64,000 nucleotides of DNA, taken from positions 992,043 through 1,056,042 of the forward strand of contig NZ_CP029984.1 of NCBI RefSeq assembly GCF_003293675.1, in the 5' to 3' direction. A program made the translations under genes and the position numbers. The stretch's first letter is position 1, and every line of letters begins with the position of its first letter. This DNA comes from Gardnerella leopoldii. GTDB lineage: Bacteria > Actinomycetota > Actinomycetes > Actinomycetales > Bifidobacteriaceae. Positions 1-9,036 of this stretch are shown here, piece after piece. The notes below the pieces were generated by a model that was not told where the DNA came from, did not search any database, and worked only from the letters and a program-made list of their open reading frames with translations.

Positions 1-200
1 TGTATATCGGCATCAGGCTTATTTTCGTCTGCAGTCACAGTCTCAGATCCAACAGCGCGCAAAACCTCAGCTGCGCCACGACCCGAAACTCCAAGACCTG
101 CAACTAATACACGCTTAAAAGCAAATGCTTTATCGCTTGTGCACGACTTACAAGTAGATTCAGACGAAACAGATACTTCATTGCCATCGACAATATTCAT
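1..200 (-). CDS. murD: UDP-N-acetylmuramoyl-L-alanine--D-glutamate ligase, N-terminal fragment
   Basis: The minus strand from the ATG at 200 encodes about 66 residues beginning MNIVDGNEV before the window edge cuts the gene. Around residues 30-45 is a glycine-rich GLGVSGRGAAE segment, the N-terminal nucleotide-binding fold of MurD. MurD adds D-glutamate to UDP-MurNAc-L-Ala in the cytoplasm. It follows mraY by 24 bases in the same direction, the standard dcw order. The call rests on this motif plus position; catalytic regions lie outside the window. Confidence 0.85.
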   Translation of the reverse strand, partial: MNIVDGNEVSVSSESTCKSCTSDKAFAFKRVLVAGLGVSGRGAAEVLRAVGSETVTADENKPDADI

Positions 201-224
201 ATTGAAGCCTTCCAATTTTTGAAA

Positions 225-1328
225 TTAAATAAGCAAGCCAGAATGCCCTGCCCAATCGGCGTAGAACATCATAAGTGCAGAAAGCACAAACATAAGCTCA
301 ATCATCCAGAATCGCACAACAACTTTAGTTTCCGTCCAGCCGAGCAATTCAAAATGATGATGAATAGGAGCCATTTTGAACACGCGCTTATGCGTAGCTT
401 TAAAGAATCCAACTTGAATAACGTCACTTGCAGCTTCCATTACAAATAATCCACCCAAAATCACAGCCAAAAACTCTGTGTGAGTTGCAATAGAAAGAGC
501 TGCAAATAATCCGCCTAAAGCCAACGAACCAGTATCTCCCATAAATACTTGAGCAGGATTCGAATTAAACCACAAGAATCCAAAGCAAGCAACAGCAGCG
601 CAAACAGCAATAATAGTTAAATCGAGAGGGTCAGAAACAGCGTAAGAGAATCCAAAATGACCGCCTCCACGCACATGGTAGCTTTCCCAAAAAGCAATCA
701 AAGCGTAACCAGCAAAAGCAATCATAGAAGATCCAGAAGCTAAACCATCAAGTCCGTCAGTCAAGTTTACAGCGTTAGACCAAGCAGCAATAAGGAAATT
801 AACCCAAACAATAAATACTACGATTCCTACACCTTTACCGAGTATAGAAAAATCAAAAAATGGTTTTTCAATAAAACTCATTCCAGGTTGAGCGCTAGCA
901 ATACCAGATTGAGTTGGCAATAGCAATGACAAAAGCGCGTAAATACTTGCAAAAATAATTTGACCAGTAAACTTCGCATGTACAGAAAGACCAAGATTCT
1001 GCTTTTTACGAACCTTAGCAAAATCATCAATAAAGCCAAGCAAACCCATTGAAAGCATTGCAAACAGCACCAAAACAGCAGACCATGAAGGCGAGCGACC
1101 AACAGAAACATATCTATAAAGAGCAGAAGCAGCCCAACCTGCTACTACAGCAAAATTAATAACAACACCGCCCATAGTTGGCGTGCCACGCTTTACTAAA
1201 TGAGATTGTGGTCCATCTTGGCGAATGTACTGACCGTAGTGCAAACGATGCACTAAACGAATAAGCAAAGGTGTGCCAACAATCGTAACTACGAGCGACA
1301 CCACAATTCCTACAATAAGCGCAATCAC
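225..1328 (-). CDS. mraY: Phospho-N-acetylmuramoyl-pentapeptide transferase
   Basis: MraY transfers phospho-MurNAc-pentapeptide to undecaprenyl phosphate, giving lipid I at the inner face of the membrane. The 367-residue protein has the usual length and about ten hydrophobic segments. Family motifs are clear: DD at 101-102, NLTDGLDGLA at 188-197, FMGDTGSLA at 262-270 and the histidine cluster APIHHHFELLGW near 325-336. It lies between murF and murD in the dcw cluster and is probably co-transcribed with them. Nothing appears missing. Confidence 0.97.
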   Translation of the reverse strand: MIALIVGIVVSLVVTIVGTPLLIRLVHRLHYGQYIRQDGPQSHLVKRGTPTMGGVVINFAVVAGWAASALYRYVSVGRSPSWSAVLVLFAMLSMGLLGFIDDFAKVRKKQNLGLSVHAKFTGQIIFASIYALLSLLLPTQSGIASAQPGMSFIEKPFFDFSILGKGVGIVVFIVWVNFLIAAWSNAVNLTDGLDGLASGSSMIAFAGYALIAFWESYHVRGGGHFGFSYAVSDPLDLTIIAVCAAVACFGFLWFNSNPAQVFMGDTGSLALGGLFAALSIATHTEFLAVILGGLFVMEAASDVIQVGFFKATHKRVFKMAPIHHHFELLGWTETKVVVRFWMIELMFVLSALMMFYADWAGHSGLLI

Positions 1329-1406
1329 CGCTTAACCTCCGTTTACTGTTCTGTTTGCTATAATACTTAATTTATTAATTTCACACTTATATTGAGCATC
1401 GAGCAG

Positions 1407-2996
1407 TTAAATATTTGCCCAATGTTCAGCAAGCACGCTCAAGCCTGAAGCATGAGAGCCTTTCAATAACACAACACTACTCGGATGCTCGGCCACAAGT
1501 TTCCAAACAATATCATCAGCCTCATCCGCACTGTGTACAAAATAGACTGCCTCATGAGAAGAAGGTAGTTTATTATTCCAAGAAGAACGCGCACCTTGAG
1601 CAATACAGTGAGCTAATTTATCTAAGTCAGAGTCCGTTTTCGAACCAACAGCAACAACCGCATCGACACTCGAATTTGCCACATATTCTCCAATATTTGT
1701 GTGCAATTCATCTTCGTTGCTGCCAAGCTCCAACATAGAACCAAGAACCGCTATACGGAAAGGTTTCGAAGATGCACTACAAGAATCATTTTCATAAGCG
1801 CACAAACCATCGATTCCTGCTTTCATAGAATCAGGATTTGCATTAAAGGAATCATCAATAAGTGTAAATTTCTCGTCATTCTTAGAAACTGTACTCAATT
1901 GCATGCGATGCGGGCTAATATGCGAAACTTTAGACAGCACAGAAGCAATATCATCTAAAGTCATTCCCAAATATCTGGCAACATTTGCTGCTGCAAGCGC
2001 ATTCATAACATTATGCTCGCCTTGTATAGCAAGATGCACTTCAATATGATTCACTAAATCAGAAGAATTAATGCGTTCAGTGATAGTAAAAACTGCTTTA
2101 CCAAAAGAATCTAACTTTATATTGCTAGCTGAAAGTTGGTAGTCATCTTTACTAGCTGATTCCAGCAATCCGTTTTTAGCATTTCTACCAAACCAGCGCA
2201 CATGCTTATTCTCTACAAGACAAGACATTGCAGAAACTCGCTTATCGTCGGAATTTAATACTGCTATGCCATGTGGCAAAAGCCCACGCACAATCTCACT
2301 TTTTGCTTGCGCAATTCGCTCAACTGAGCCAAATTCACCTAAATGAGCAACACCAACTTTAAGCACTATTGCGAGATCCGGAGGAGCAATATGAGTTAAA
2401 TTGGCAATTTCGCCAACATGGTTAGCACCCATTTCTGCTATTAGAAACCGAGTATTACTGCCAACTTGCAAAGCAGTAAGAGGCAAACCAATATTATTAT
2501 TAAAAGATCCAACAGGAGCAACTGTTTCGCCTAGCGTGCTCAACAAAGCCTTCAACATATCTTTCGTTGTTGTTTTGCCAACGGAACCAGTGATACCAAT
2601 AATAGTGAAAGGTTTGTTAAGATTGCGGCGAAGTTCCAAATTATGTTTAGCTAGCAAACCCAGCGCTTCTACAGAATTATTAACAACTATTTGATTGAGA
2701 TTAGTGCCTTCGACAACATGTTCAACAATAGCTACAACAGCTCCAGATTTTTCAGCATTCTTTACATAATCATGACCGTCAACATGTTCACCAACTATAG
2801 CTACGAACACAGAACCTTTACGGATTTGACGAGAATCACTAAAAACGGAATTTGCAACTAAATCTGTGTCACAACTATTAAACTCGTGCATTTCCCCATG
2901 AACAGCGTTAGCAATTTCGCTTATATTCATAGGCATCATATCAGCATAATCTAAACTCTTAGCATTGCTAGCACACGAAGTTTCAACACAACTCAT
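1407..2996 (-). CDS. murF: UDP-N-acetylmuramoyl-tripeptide--D-alanyl-D-alanine ligase
   Basis: MurF adds D-Ala-D-Ala to the UDP-MurNAc tripeptide, the last cytoplasmic step before lipid I. A Mur-ligase N-terminal domain is followed by an intact ATP loop, ITGSVGKTT, near residues 135-143, then the central and C-terminal ligase domains. The frame stays open upstream to 3050, but the ATG at 2996 has a strong ribosome binding site (GGAGG, six bases away), so I start there (529 residues). The length is slightly above the usual 450-500, because of about 20 non-conserved N-terminal residues. Confidence 0.95.
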   Translation of the reverse strand: MSCVETSCASNAKSLDYADMMPMNISEIANAVHGEMHEFNSCDTDLVANSVFSDSRQIRKGSVFVAIVGEHVDGHDYVKNAEKSGAVVAIVEHVVEGTNLNQIVVNNSVEALGLLAKHNLELRRNLNKPFTIIGITGSVGKTTTKDMLKALLSTLGETVAPVGSFNNNIGLPLTALQVGSNTRFLIAEMGANHVGEIANLTHIAPPDLAIVLKVGVAHLGEFGSVERIAQAKSEIVRGLLPHGIAVLNSDDKRVSAMSCLVENKHVRWFGRNAKNGLLESASKDDYQLSASNIKLDSFGKAVFTITERINSSDLVNHIEVHLAIQGEHNVMNALAAANVARYLGMTLDDIASVLSKVSHISPHRMQLSTVSKNDEKFTLIDDSFNANPDSMKAGIDGLCAYENDSCSASSKPFRIAVLGSMLELGSNEDELHTNIGEYVANSSVDAVVAVGSKTDSDLDKLAHCIAQGARSSWNNKLPSSHEAVYFVHSADEADDIVWKLVAEHPSSVVLLKGSHASGLSVLAEHWANI

Positions 2997-3095
2997 AACA
3001 TCCTCCAAATTAGCCACATAATTAAAAGCTCTTAAACAAAACTCACGCAATTAATTTATTTGAAAACTCGAATGAAATCAGCGCTTCAGCACAAT

Positions 3096-4139
3096 TCAGT
3101 GCAATTCATGCGAAACTCGCAGCGCACTTTTAATAGTCCCACGACGAACACCAGCAGCTAACACCATTGCAATAGATAATGAAAGATGCCGCTGTACATC
3201 ATTGCCACCAATTTGATCCGCTAATTCAGCTAATTCGTCAGACTCAGCCGATCTAGTAACACAATAAGCGTGCTCTCTTCCAGAAAAACCATAACGTTGA
3301 CGCAACGCATAAAAACTCATGCCGGTTGCATATGCCGGGTAAAGTGGTGAAGAAGATGTCTTTGCGCTAATTTTCACATTTGAGGCTGCATCTTTAAATT
3401 CAGAATTAGGTTCAGATTCAGAATTAGTATCAGAGCTATCTTTAGACTCAGTATCAGATTGAGAATCAGATCCTGCGCCAGAATTGCTTTCATTCTGAAT
3501 TTGCTCAACGCCAAGAACGTCAATACTAACGGATTGCAACGCATTCTTAGCTAAAGTTGCAGAATTAAGTGCAATAACAACAGCTGCGGCACCATCTTCT
3601 GCACACACGGATAAAGCATGCTGTATATCGGCAATATTTAAAGGATATTGCAAAGACAATTCACGCTGTAATGAAGTAGATCCAGCATCACTAATAACAC
3701 CAACAGGATTGCCTAACATATGCAAAAAATCAGCTAATCGCAAAACGTTAGCATGGATCTCATCATCATCGTCACCAGCAATCGCAAATATTGCGACGCA
3801 TGAAGAAGGATCTGCATTAATATCGCAAGCAAGCTTGCCCAAAGCAACTGGATTAGCAGAAGAAACAAGCAAAGGTAGACCTAAATCTGCAGCCTCACCA
3901 CGAAATTCTGGTGAAACTAATGCAGCATATGCCCCAGCATCACGTGCAGCCTCAAGCTGACGACGATCAATATGACCAATTGGCACAAATAATCCACCAG
4001 GACGTACATGACGCACATCATGAGCAATAGAAGTAATAGTTACCTCTGAAGCAAACGCAGGAACAACTTCAAAACCATAATTTTTTGCAGCAAAACCTAG
4101 CGTCACCCTAATTCTAGAGTATTCATCAACCGCACTCAT
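3096..4139 (-). CDS. MurE-like protein lacking the ATP loop and C-terminal ligase domain
   Basis: It sits where murE belongs, between ftsI and murF. Residues 30-110 match the Mur-ligase N-terminal domain (DVRHVRPGGLF, ARDAGAYAALV, LGKLACDI). Where MurE has GTNGKTT, residues 119-135 read AIAGDDDDEIHANVLRL, so the phosphate-binding lysine and threonine are gone. An acidic, serine-rich insert (about 205-255) follows, then a short piece resembling the end of the central domain. The substrate-binding C-terminal domain is absent: 347 residues against about 500 in MurE. The frame is intact. I infer a non-catalytic relative with an unknown, perhaps structural role; a working MurE should be encoded elsewhere. 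Confidence 0.75.
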   Translation of the reverse strand: MSAVDEYSRIRVTLGFAAKNYGFEVVPAFASEVTITSIAHDVRHVRPGGLFVPIGHIDRRQLEAARDAGAYAALVSPEFRGEAADLGLPLLVSSANPVALGKLACDINADPSSCVAIFAIAGDDDDEIHANVLRLADFLHMLGNPVGVISDAGSTSLQRELSLQYPLNIADIQHALSVCAEDGAAAVVIALNSATLAKNALQSVSIDVLGVEQIQNESNSGAGSDSQSDTESKDSSDTNSESEPNSEFKDAASNVKISAKTSSSPLYPAYATGMSFYALRQRYGFSGREHAYCVTRSAESDELAELADQIGGNDVQRHLSLSIAMVLAAGVRRGTIKSALRVSHELH

Positions 4140-4181
4140 TGCACACCCTACTTTATAGACAACAACATTGTAATGCGTACA

Positions 4182-6023
4182 CTACCAATTCACAGGAACA
4201 GGATTTGTGCGTGGAGAAGAAGCTGGAATATCATACTTTTGCATTAAGAATTCTCCAATAGTTTTGAACAGTGGACCTGCAGTCATACCACCATAAATAC
4301 CTTGTGGATCACGCAAAACAACTGTTATGACGAAGCGAGGATTATCTGCTGGTATAGCACCCGACCAGTCGCTGATTGTAGAACTAAGTTTACCATCAGC
4401 GCCAGCAACTTCAGCTGTACCACTCTTTGCAGCAACACGATAACCATCGACACCAGCAAATCTGTGATAATGCTCACCAGAATTTTCCAAAGCATTCATC
4501 ATTTGTGCAGCAACATTTTCATCCAAAACGCGCGTTCCTGCAGGGCGAGAAGACTTTGTAACCCTACCATTAGGATCTATAACGGATTTAACTATTGACT
4601 GACGCAACCTAACGCCTTTATTTGCAATAGTTGCAATCGCATTAGTAAGCTGCAAAGCATTCACAGCATAACCCTGACCAAACAGAACGGTATCTTTCTT
4701 ACGACCATCCCAAGCTTGAACGCTAGGAAGCAAGCCGCGAGATTCTCCTTGTAAATTCAATCCCGAGTACTGACCAAGACCAAATTTATAAAGATACTCA
4801 TAGCGTTTATCTATCGGATATTTTTCACCAGCCATAACCATACCGACGTTAGAAGATTCTGAAAGAATACCAGCTAATGTCCAACGCTCAACACCGTGGC
4901 TAACAGCATCATGGAATGCTTGACCGTTCTTATTGAGAGTATTAGGAACAGCAAATTTATCAGTAAGCTTATGCGCACCAGTTTGTAACATTCCAGACAT
5001 TGAGAAAGCTTTACCTATGGAACCAGGTTCAAAGGTTTGACTTACAGCTCTAGAAACATTCACCTTAGCTTGAGTTGTTCCAGCTTTAATCTCATCAGTA
5101 TCTTCCAAAGCAAGTATTTCGCCAGTACGAACATCTTGCACTACTGCAATACCCCAAGTTGCATGATATTTTTTCTTGCCATCAAGCAAAACTTTTTTAA
5201 CATACCAATCGACATCGCTATCGATTGTGAGCTTAACATCGCTTCCGTTGATTGCAGGCTTAGATTCAGTTACAGTACCAGGAATTTTCTCATTTCCTGC
5301 ATTATTACCTTGATAACGCTGATATCCGTCTACGCCGTTCAAAGTTGCATCTTTAGTAAATTCAAGACCTGTAACACCAACCTCGCCTTTACGATCTTTA
5401 ATATCTTTACGATTAACTTCATCGGCATTAGCAACAGCACCAATCACAGATCCAAGAATAGGACCGCTTGAATATACTCGTTCACTACTGTTCTCTGCAT
5501 AAATACACCCAGAAAGATTCAAATCGTCAATGGCACGTTTCATTGCAGGAGTCACGTTACGTTTCAATAAAACGTAACGACCAACGCCAGCCAGCTTTCC
5601 ACCAAGTTCTACAGAACTCATGTGCAAAATCGGAGCAAGCAAACGGGCGACCGCCACAGCGCCCGTGCCTTCTACAGGCTTGCCATTAAGCATATGACAG
5701 TTATGCTCGGTTTGTTTTGTGCAAGGAGTCGGCACAAAAGCCTGAGCATTAAGTGGATCTCCAATAATATTAAATCGCTCAACACTTTGAGCCAACACAG
5801 CACCATTAGCATCAAGTATGCGACCACGACGTGCAAGAATTGGTCGCACACGACTACGCTCAGCCTGAGCTGCTTGCGCTGTTGAACGAGCATTAATAAT
5901 CTGTATAAAACTTAGCTTTACTATTGCACTAACACCAATTAACGCAAAAACAATTGCAATTACGGTGCACTTACGCGCAAATATCTGCTGAGAAGCGAAA
6001 CGTTGTTTGATTAAGTGGCGCAT
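4182..6023 (-). CDS. ftsI: Penicillin-binding protein, septal transpeptidase (FtsI/PBP3)
   Basis: A single-pass class B penicillin-binding protein that cross-links septal peptidoglycan. One transmembrane segment lies at about 20-42, then a dimerisation domain, then a transpeptidase domain with SIGK (near 336-339, active serine), SSN (near 391) and KSG (near 534). There are no PASTA repeats. I start at the ATG at 6023, which shares one base with the ftsL stop (TGATG) and has AGGAG upstream; an in-frame TTG three bases earlier is less likely. The overlap suggests translational coupling with the ftsL-like gene. Confidence 0.95.
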   Translation of the reverse strand: MRHLIKQRFASQQIFARKCTVIAIVFALIGVSAIVKLSFIQIINARSTAQAAQAERSRVRPILARRGRILDANGAVLAQSVERFNIIGDPLNAQAFVPTPCTKQTEHNCHMLNGKPVEGTGAVAVARLLAPILHMSSVELGGKLAGVGRYVLLKRNVTPAMKRAIDDLNLSGCIYAENSSERVYSSGPILGSVIGAVANADEVNRKDIKDRKGEVGVTGLEFTKDATLNGVDGYQRYQGNNAGNEKIPGTVTESKPAINGSDVKLTIDSDVDWYVKKVLLDGKKKYHATWGIAVVQDVRTGEILALEDTDEIKAGTTQAKVNVSRAVSQTFEPGSIGKAFSMSGMLQTGAHKLTDKFAVPNTLNKNGQAFHDAVSHGVERWTLAGILSESSNVGMVMAGEKYPIDKRYEYLYKFGLGQYSGLNLQGESRGLLPSVQAWDGRKKDTVLFGQGYAVNALQLTNAIATIANKGVRLRQSIVKSVIDPNGRVTKSSRPAGTRVLDENVAAQMMNALENSGEHYHRFAGVDGYRVAAKSGTAEVAGADGKLSSTISDWSGAIPADNPRFVITVVLRDPQGIYGGMTAGPLFKTIGEFLMQKYDIPASSPRTNPVPVNW

Positions 6024-6610
6024 CAATGTTTCTCCTGTTTTGCTTTCTGTTGATATTGACGATTTTGTTGTTCTTGTTTTTGAGTTTTATTTGAGTTATT
6101 AGTTTGTTTTTCGTGCTTAGTTTTCTCAGAATGACCATGTTTTCGTTTTGCTGCATAATCACTCAAGTCAATAGAAATAGAACCTTGTTGCGGAACCATT
6201 CCCATTCGTTGCGCTCTTGCAGGAAGTTCAGATTCCAAAGTATCTAATTTCGCTTGACGAGCTTCCACATCCTGATGCAAACGAGAAATACGCATCTGTA
6301 CTGCAGTTTGGTCGAAGGAAATCTCTGCCATTTGCGTACGCAAAAGAAGCGAAGTCAACAACGTAACAACCATAAAAATCACAATAATCATGCAATTTAC
6401 AAGAGGTACTTTGCGCGTATTGCTCCATGTCATAACCTTGCGGAATCGTTCAAGCACAGCAGAAGATTTACGTTGAGATGGGTTAAACGCCGAAGGAGCA
6501 GAATTATGTACGTATTCTTTACGAGTCGAATTATCTTTAGTACGACCAGCTGGAGCTGAAGCAGAAGACGCAGAAGAGCGCAAAACACGATTTTGCATGT
6601 TCAATACCAT
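6023..6610 (-). CDS. ftsL: FtsL-like septum formation protein
   Basis: A small bitopic protein between rsmH and ftsI, the usual place for FtsL. About 75 polar N-terminal residues precede one transmembrane helix (roughly 77-98), then a short heptad-like segment containing LHQDVEARQAKLDTLESEL, then a very basic, Gln/Lys-rich tail. FtsL joins FtsB/DivIC and FtsQ in activating FtsWI; this is assigned from topology and position because FtsL is poorly conserved. The ATG at 6610 has AAAGGAGG seven bases upstream, lying inside the end of rsmH one base away, so translation is probably coupled. Confidence 0.8.
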   Translation of the reverse strand: MVLNMQNRVLRSSASSASAPAGRTKDNSTRKEYVHNSAPSAFNPSQRKSSAVLERFRKVMTWSNTRKVPLVNCMIIVIFMVVTLLTSLLLRTQMAEISFDQTAVQMRISRLHQDVEARQAKLDTLESELPARAQRMGMVPQQGSISIDLSDYAAKRKHGHSEKTKHEKQTNNSNKTQKQEQQNRQYQQKAKQEKH

Positions 6611-6611
6611 G

Positions 6612-7652
6612 TCAGCGACCTCCTTTTATAGCTTTACGACCAGCCGCCTCATCTTCAAGCCTTGGAATCCAACGCTCAGGAATAGGTCGGCATAATTCGA
6701 CAGCGCGCAAACGAACTGAAGAAGATCTAGTGTTATGAACAATTTCTTCTTTAGAAGCCTTCATAGCTCCGCGAGTAAGAGCTTTAAAGAACGGCTGAGC
6801 ATCGTCAGGGATAACAGGCATGTTTGCAGGAACATCAACGGTTAATCCTTGATTCATAAAACGTTTTACAGCTGTATCTTCCAATGAATGATAAGATTCA
6901 ACAACTAAGCGACCATGCTCACGAAGATGCAAAGCAATTTTAGGAAGAGTACGGCTCAATTTATCTAATTCACCGTTCACTTCAATACGCAAAGCTTGGA
7001 ACACTCGTTTTGCTGGATTTCCAGTAGCGCGATGAGCTTTCGGAATTACAGAGTCAACTAAGCTAACCAACTGACCCGAAGTAGCAATAGGCTCCGTAGC
7101 GCGAACTTCAACAATACGACGAGCAATAAGAGACGCAAAACGTTCTTCACCATACTCGCGGAAAATTCTAGTTAATCCTCGAGAATCATAAGTAGCTAAA
7201 ATCGTTGCGGCAGTAGTTGCTTGCGTTGTATCCATACGCATGTCAAGTGCCGTATCGTGAGAATAAGAAAAACCGCGATCAGTTTCGTCAATTTGCAAAC
7301 TTGAAAGACCCAAATCCATAAAAGCAGCATCAATACCGTCAATGCGGTTTTCTCGTAGTACTTCATCAATCTCATCGAATGCCGCATGTGCAGGAATAAA
7401 ACGATTCTCAAGGCCTTCACTACGCATTCTTTGCGTTGCTAACGAAAGTGCTTCAGCATCACGATCAATACCAATAAGTGTTGCAAAAGGCGCAGCTTTA
7501 AGAAAAGCAGTTGCATGACCAGCAAGACCTAAAGTGCAATCTACTACTATTGCGCCTTTATGTTGCAAAGAAGGAGTAACTAAATCAACACAATCTTGCA
7601 ATAATACCGGTGCGTGAATAGCTGTAATGTCTTTCATAACATCAGTCATCAC
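6612..7652 (-). CDS. rsmH: 16S rRNA (cytosine1402-N4)-methyltransferase
   Basis: RsmH (MraW) methylates N4 of C1402 in 16S rRNA using S-adenosylmethionine. The N-terminal APVLLQDCVDLV segment and the SAM-binding VVDCTLGLAGHA segment (near 37-48) are typical, as are LGLSSLQID, GNPAKRVFQALRIEVN and VVESYHSLEDTAVKRF further on. The length of 346 residues is normal. Its start overlaps the mraZ stop by four bases (ATGA), pointing to coupled translation. Confidence 0.97.
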   Translation of the reverse strand: MMTDVMKDITAIHAPVLLQDCVDLVTPSLQHKGAIVVDCTLGLAGHATAFLKAAPFATLIGIDRDAEALSLATQRMRSEGLENRFIPAHAAFDEIDEVLRENRIDGIDAAFMDLGLSSLQIDETDRGFSYSHDTALDMRMDTTQATTAATILATYDSRGLTRIFREYGEERFASLIARRIVEVRATEPIATSGQLVSLVDSVIPKAHRATGNPAKRVFQALRIEVNGELDKLSRTLPKIALHLREHGRLVVESYHSLEDTAVKRFMNQGLTVDVPANMPVIPDDAQPFFKALTRGAMKASKEEIVHNTRSSSVRLRAVELCRPIPERWIPRLEDEAAGRKAIKGGR

Positions 7653-8461
7653 ATCACCGCCGGAAGTACATCGTCAGCAATATCCGCATAACCTTGCTCA
7701 CGATCGGCAAGATACTCTTCCCAAGCAGATTTATTCCAAATCTCTGCACGCGTACCAACACCAATAACAACAATTTGATCGCCCAAATTGGCGTAATCTC
7801 TTAACATTGGCGGCACAACAATGCGTCCCTGCTTATCTGGCTCTTCATCAACAGCGCCAGAAAGGAACACGCGAAGATAATCGCGAGCTGACTTGTTGCT
7901 CATAGATGTGCGCTGAATTTGCGTTGTCATACGCTGGAACTCAACCATAGGCAGCACGTAAACACAATGCTCTTGACCGCGAGCCATAACAAAACCAGTT
8001 CCGAGCTGAGAACGGAATTTTGCAGGAAGAGCAACACGACCTTTATCGTCAATTTTTGGAGTATAAGTGCCTAACAAAATAGGTGTTGCTGGATGAGTTG
8101 ACACAGCTTCTTGATATTGAGAAGCATAAAAAGGTGCAACTGGCATAGCTGCAGCTTGTGCAGACGAATCAGCAGCGCCGGACGGAGTGGAGGTGAAAAC
8201 CGGTGCTGGCATATATTGCTGCATTGCTGGCATAACAGTTGGAGGCATACCATAATAACCCTGAATTGACTGCTTAGATTGTATAGGTTGAACAGGCTGA
8301 ACGTATTGTTGCTGAGGCACTTGTGAATCTTGCATTTGCAGTGGCATCTGCGATTGCTGAGAAACATTTGGATCAGCAGCTGATTGAGCCTGATTTGTGG
8401 AATGCGCAGAGGAAGAATTGGCGTTATTGCGCGGTTGCTTATTAGCAGCACGACGTGCCAT
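7649..8461 (-). CDS. mraZ: Transcriptional regulator MraZ with a long Gln/Pro-rich N-terminal extension
   Basis: MraZ is a DNA-binding repressor of the dcw operon. The conserved part begins at about residue 129 with LLGTYTPKIDDKGRVALPAKFR and holds two AbrB/SpoVT-type halves, the second containing GAVDEEPDKQGRIVVPPMLR. Residues 1-128 are low-complexity, rich in Gln, Ser, Pro and Ala, and roughly double the usual length of about 140. The start at 8461 is well supported by AAGGAGG just upstream, and no comparable site precedes the conserved domain, so the extension is probably translated. Four TGGKG boxes lie 48-82 bases upstream. Confidence 0.95.
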   Translation of the reverse strand: MARRAANKQPRNNANSSSAHSTNQAQSAADPNVSQQSQMPLQMQDSQVPQQQYVQPVQPIQSKQSIQGYYGMPPTVMPAMQQYMPAPVFTSTPSGAADSSAQAAAMPVAPFYASQYQEAVSTHPATPILLGTYTPKIDDKGRVALPAKFRSQLGTGFVMARGQEHCVYVLPMVEFQRMTTQIQRTSMSNKSARDYLRVFLSGAVDEEPDKQGRIVVPPMLRDYANLGDQIVVIGVGTRAEIWNKSAWEEYLADREQGYADIADDVLPAVM

Positions 8462-8508
8462 ACTCCACCTCCTTAACTCAACATGTACTATGCCATTTAC
8501 ACGTTGCT

Positions 8509-8543
8509 CACCATTTTACCCCATTCCTCCCCAAAAATCCCCA
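8509..8543 (-). promoter_or_regulatory. Putative MraZ operator, four direct repeats
   Basis: On the minus strand TGGGG occurs at 8539-8543, 8529-8533 and 8519-8523, followed by TGGTG at 8509-8513. The spacing is exactly ten bases, one helical turn. Experimentally studied MraZ proteins bind TGGGN direct repeats with five-base spacers upstream of mraZ, so autoregulation of the dcw operon is the simplest reading. Confidence 0.85.
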
Positions 8544-8664
8544 CTTTTTTACAAAATTTTTGATTTTTTTGAAGCAAATCACCAATAGAAAACAAAAGAC
8601 ACGCATGCAGCGCTCAAGCAGGTCGTTACGAACGCAGTCGACCATCTGCACCAGTAACAAAAAA

Positions 8665-8733
8665 CGACCAAAACTTTATAGCGGTGTAAAGAAACGGTCG
8701 GCTACGAGCGAAAATCCGACAGAAACTTTACAA
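8665..8733. repeat. AAACTTTAC hairpin element, copy 1
   Basis: The left half can fold: CGACC (8665-8669) pairs with GGTCG (8696-8700), enclosing CTTTA / TAAAG. A second GAAACTTTACA follows at 8722-8732. The related copy at 63394-63462 has the same layout, but its outer arms are CGGCAG / CTGCCG, so the changes are compensatory. Function unknown; both copies lie upstream of minus-strand genes (mraZ, rnj). Confidence 0.6.
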
Positions 8734-8786
8734 TCGCGCTGCTAGCGAATCGATACACGCGTTAAATATTTTTGCAGTCAATAGAA

Positions 8787-8883
8787 AATGTCGAAAACAT
8801 CTTGCGATTATGTATTTTCGACAGTTTTGGCTTGCGTTTTGTTTATTTCACCAAACGATTTGGTATTTTCGACATTTTAGTAA
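8787..8883. repeat. Diverged AT-rich element with TTTTCGACA arms, copy 1
   Basis: TGTCGAAAA (8788-8796) is complementary to TTTTCGACA about 25 bases on, and TATTTTCGACA recurs near 8877. The reverse complement of 29140-29235 matches it in order and spacing (TGTCGA, GATTATGT, then about 43 bases, then GATTTGGT and GACA). The similarity is patchy, so common origin is likely but not certain. Confidence 0.4.
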
Positions 8884-9036
8884 GCTGCAAAAATCGTAAA
8901 AACGCTTGGAACGCAGCGCGACGTCTGCAGCAGTGTCCCAAAACAAGCTACAAACGCCGGAGAAAAAACTCCAGCAAATGTTCATGAAGCTTTGCAGTAA
9001 TGCTTCTGCGAACGGTAAGTATTTATTGTCTATAGA

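Larger units (their letters stand above)
8544..9036. other. Intergenic region with repeats, no gene seen
   Basis: No convincing coding sequence is seen between the mraZ operator and the repeat beginning at 9037. It contains a copy of the CAGGTCGT-type short repeat (8607-8630), the AAACTTTAC hairpin element (8665-8733), and an AT-rich stretch with paired TGTCGAAAA / TTTTCGACA arms (8787-8823). A 26-base piece at 8990-9014 recurs at 58108-58135. The frames open here read through repeats and lack homology. Confidence 0.6.
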
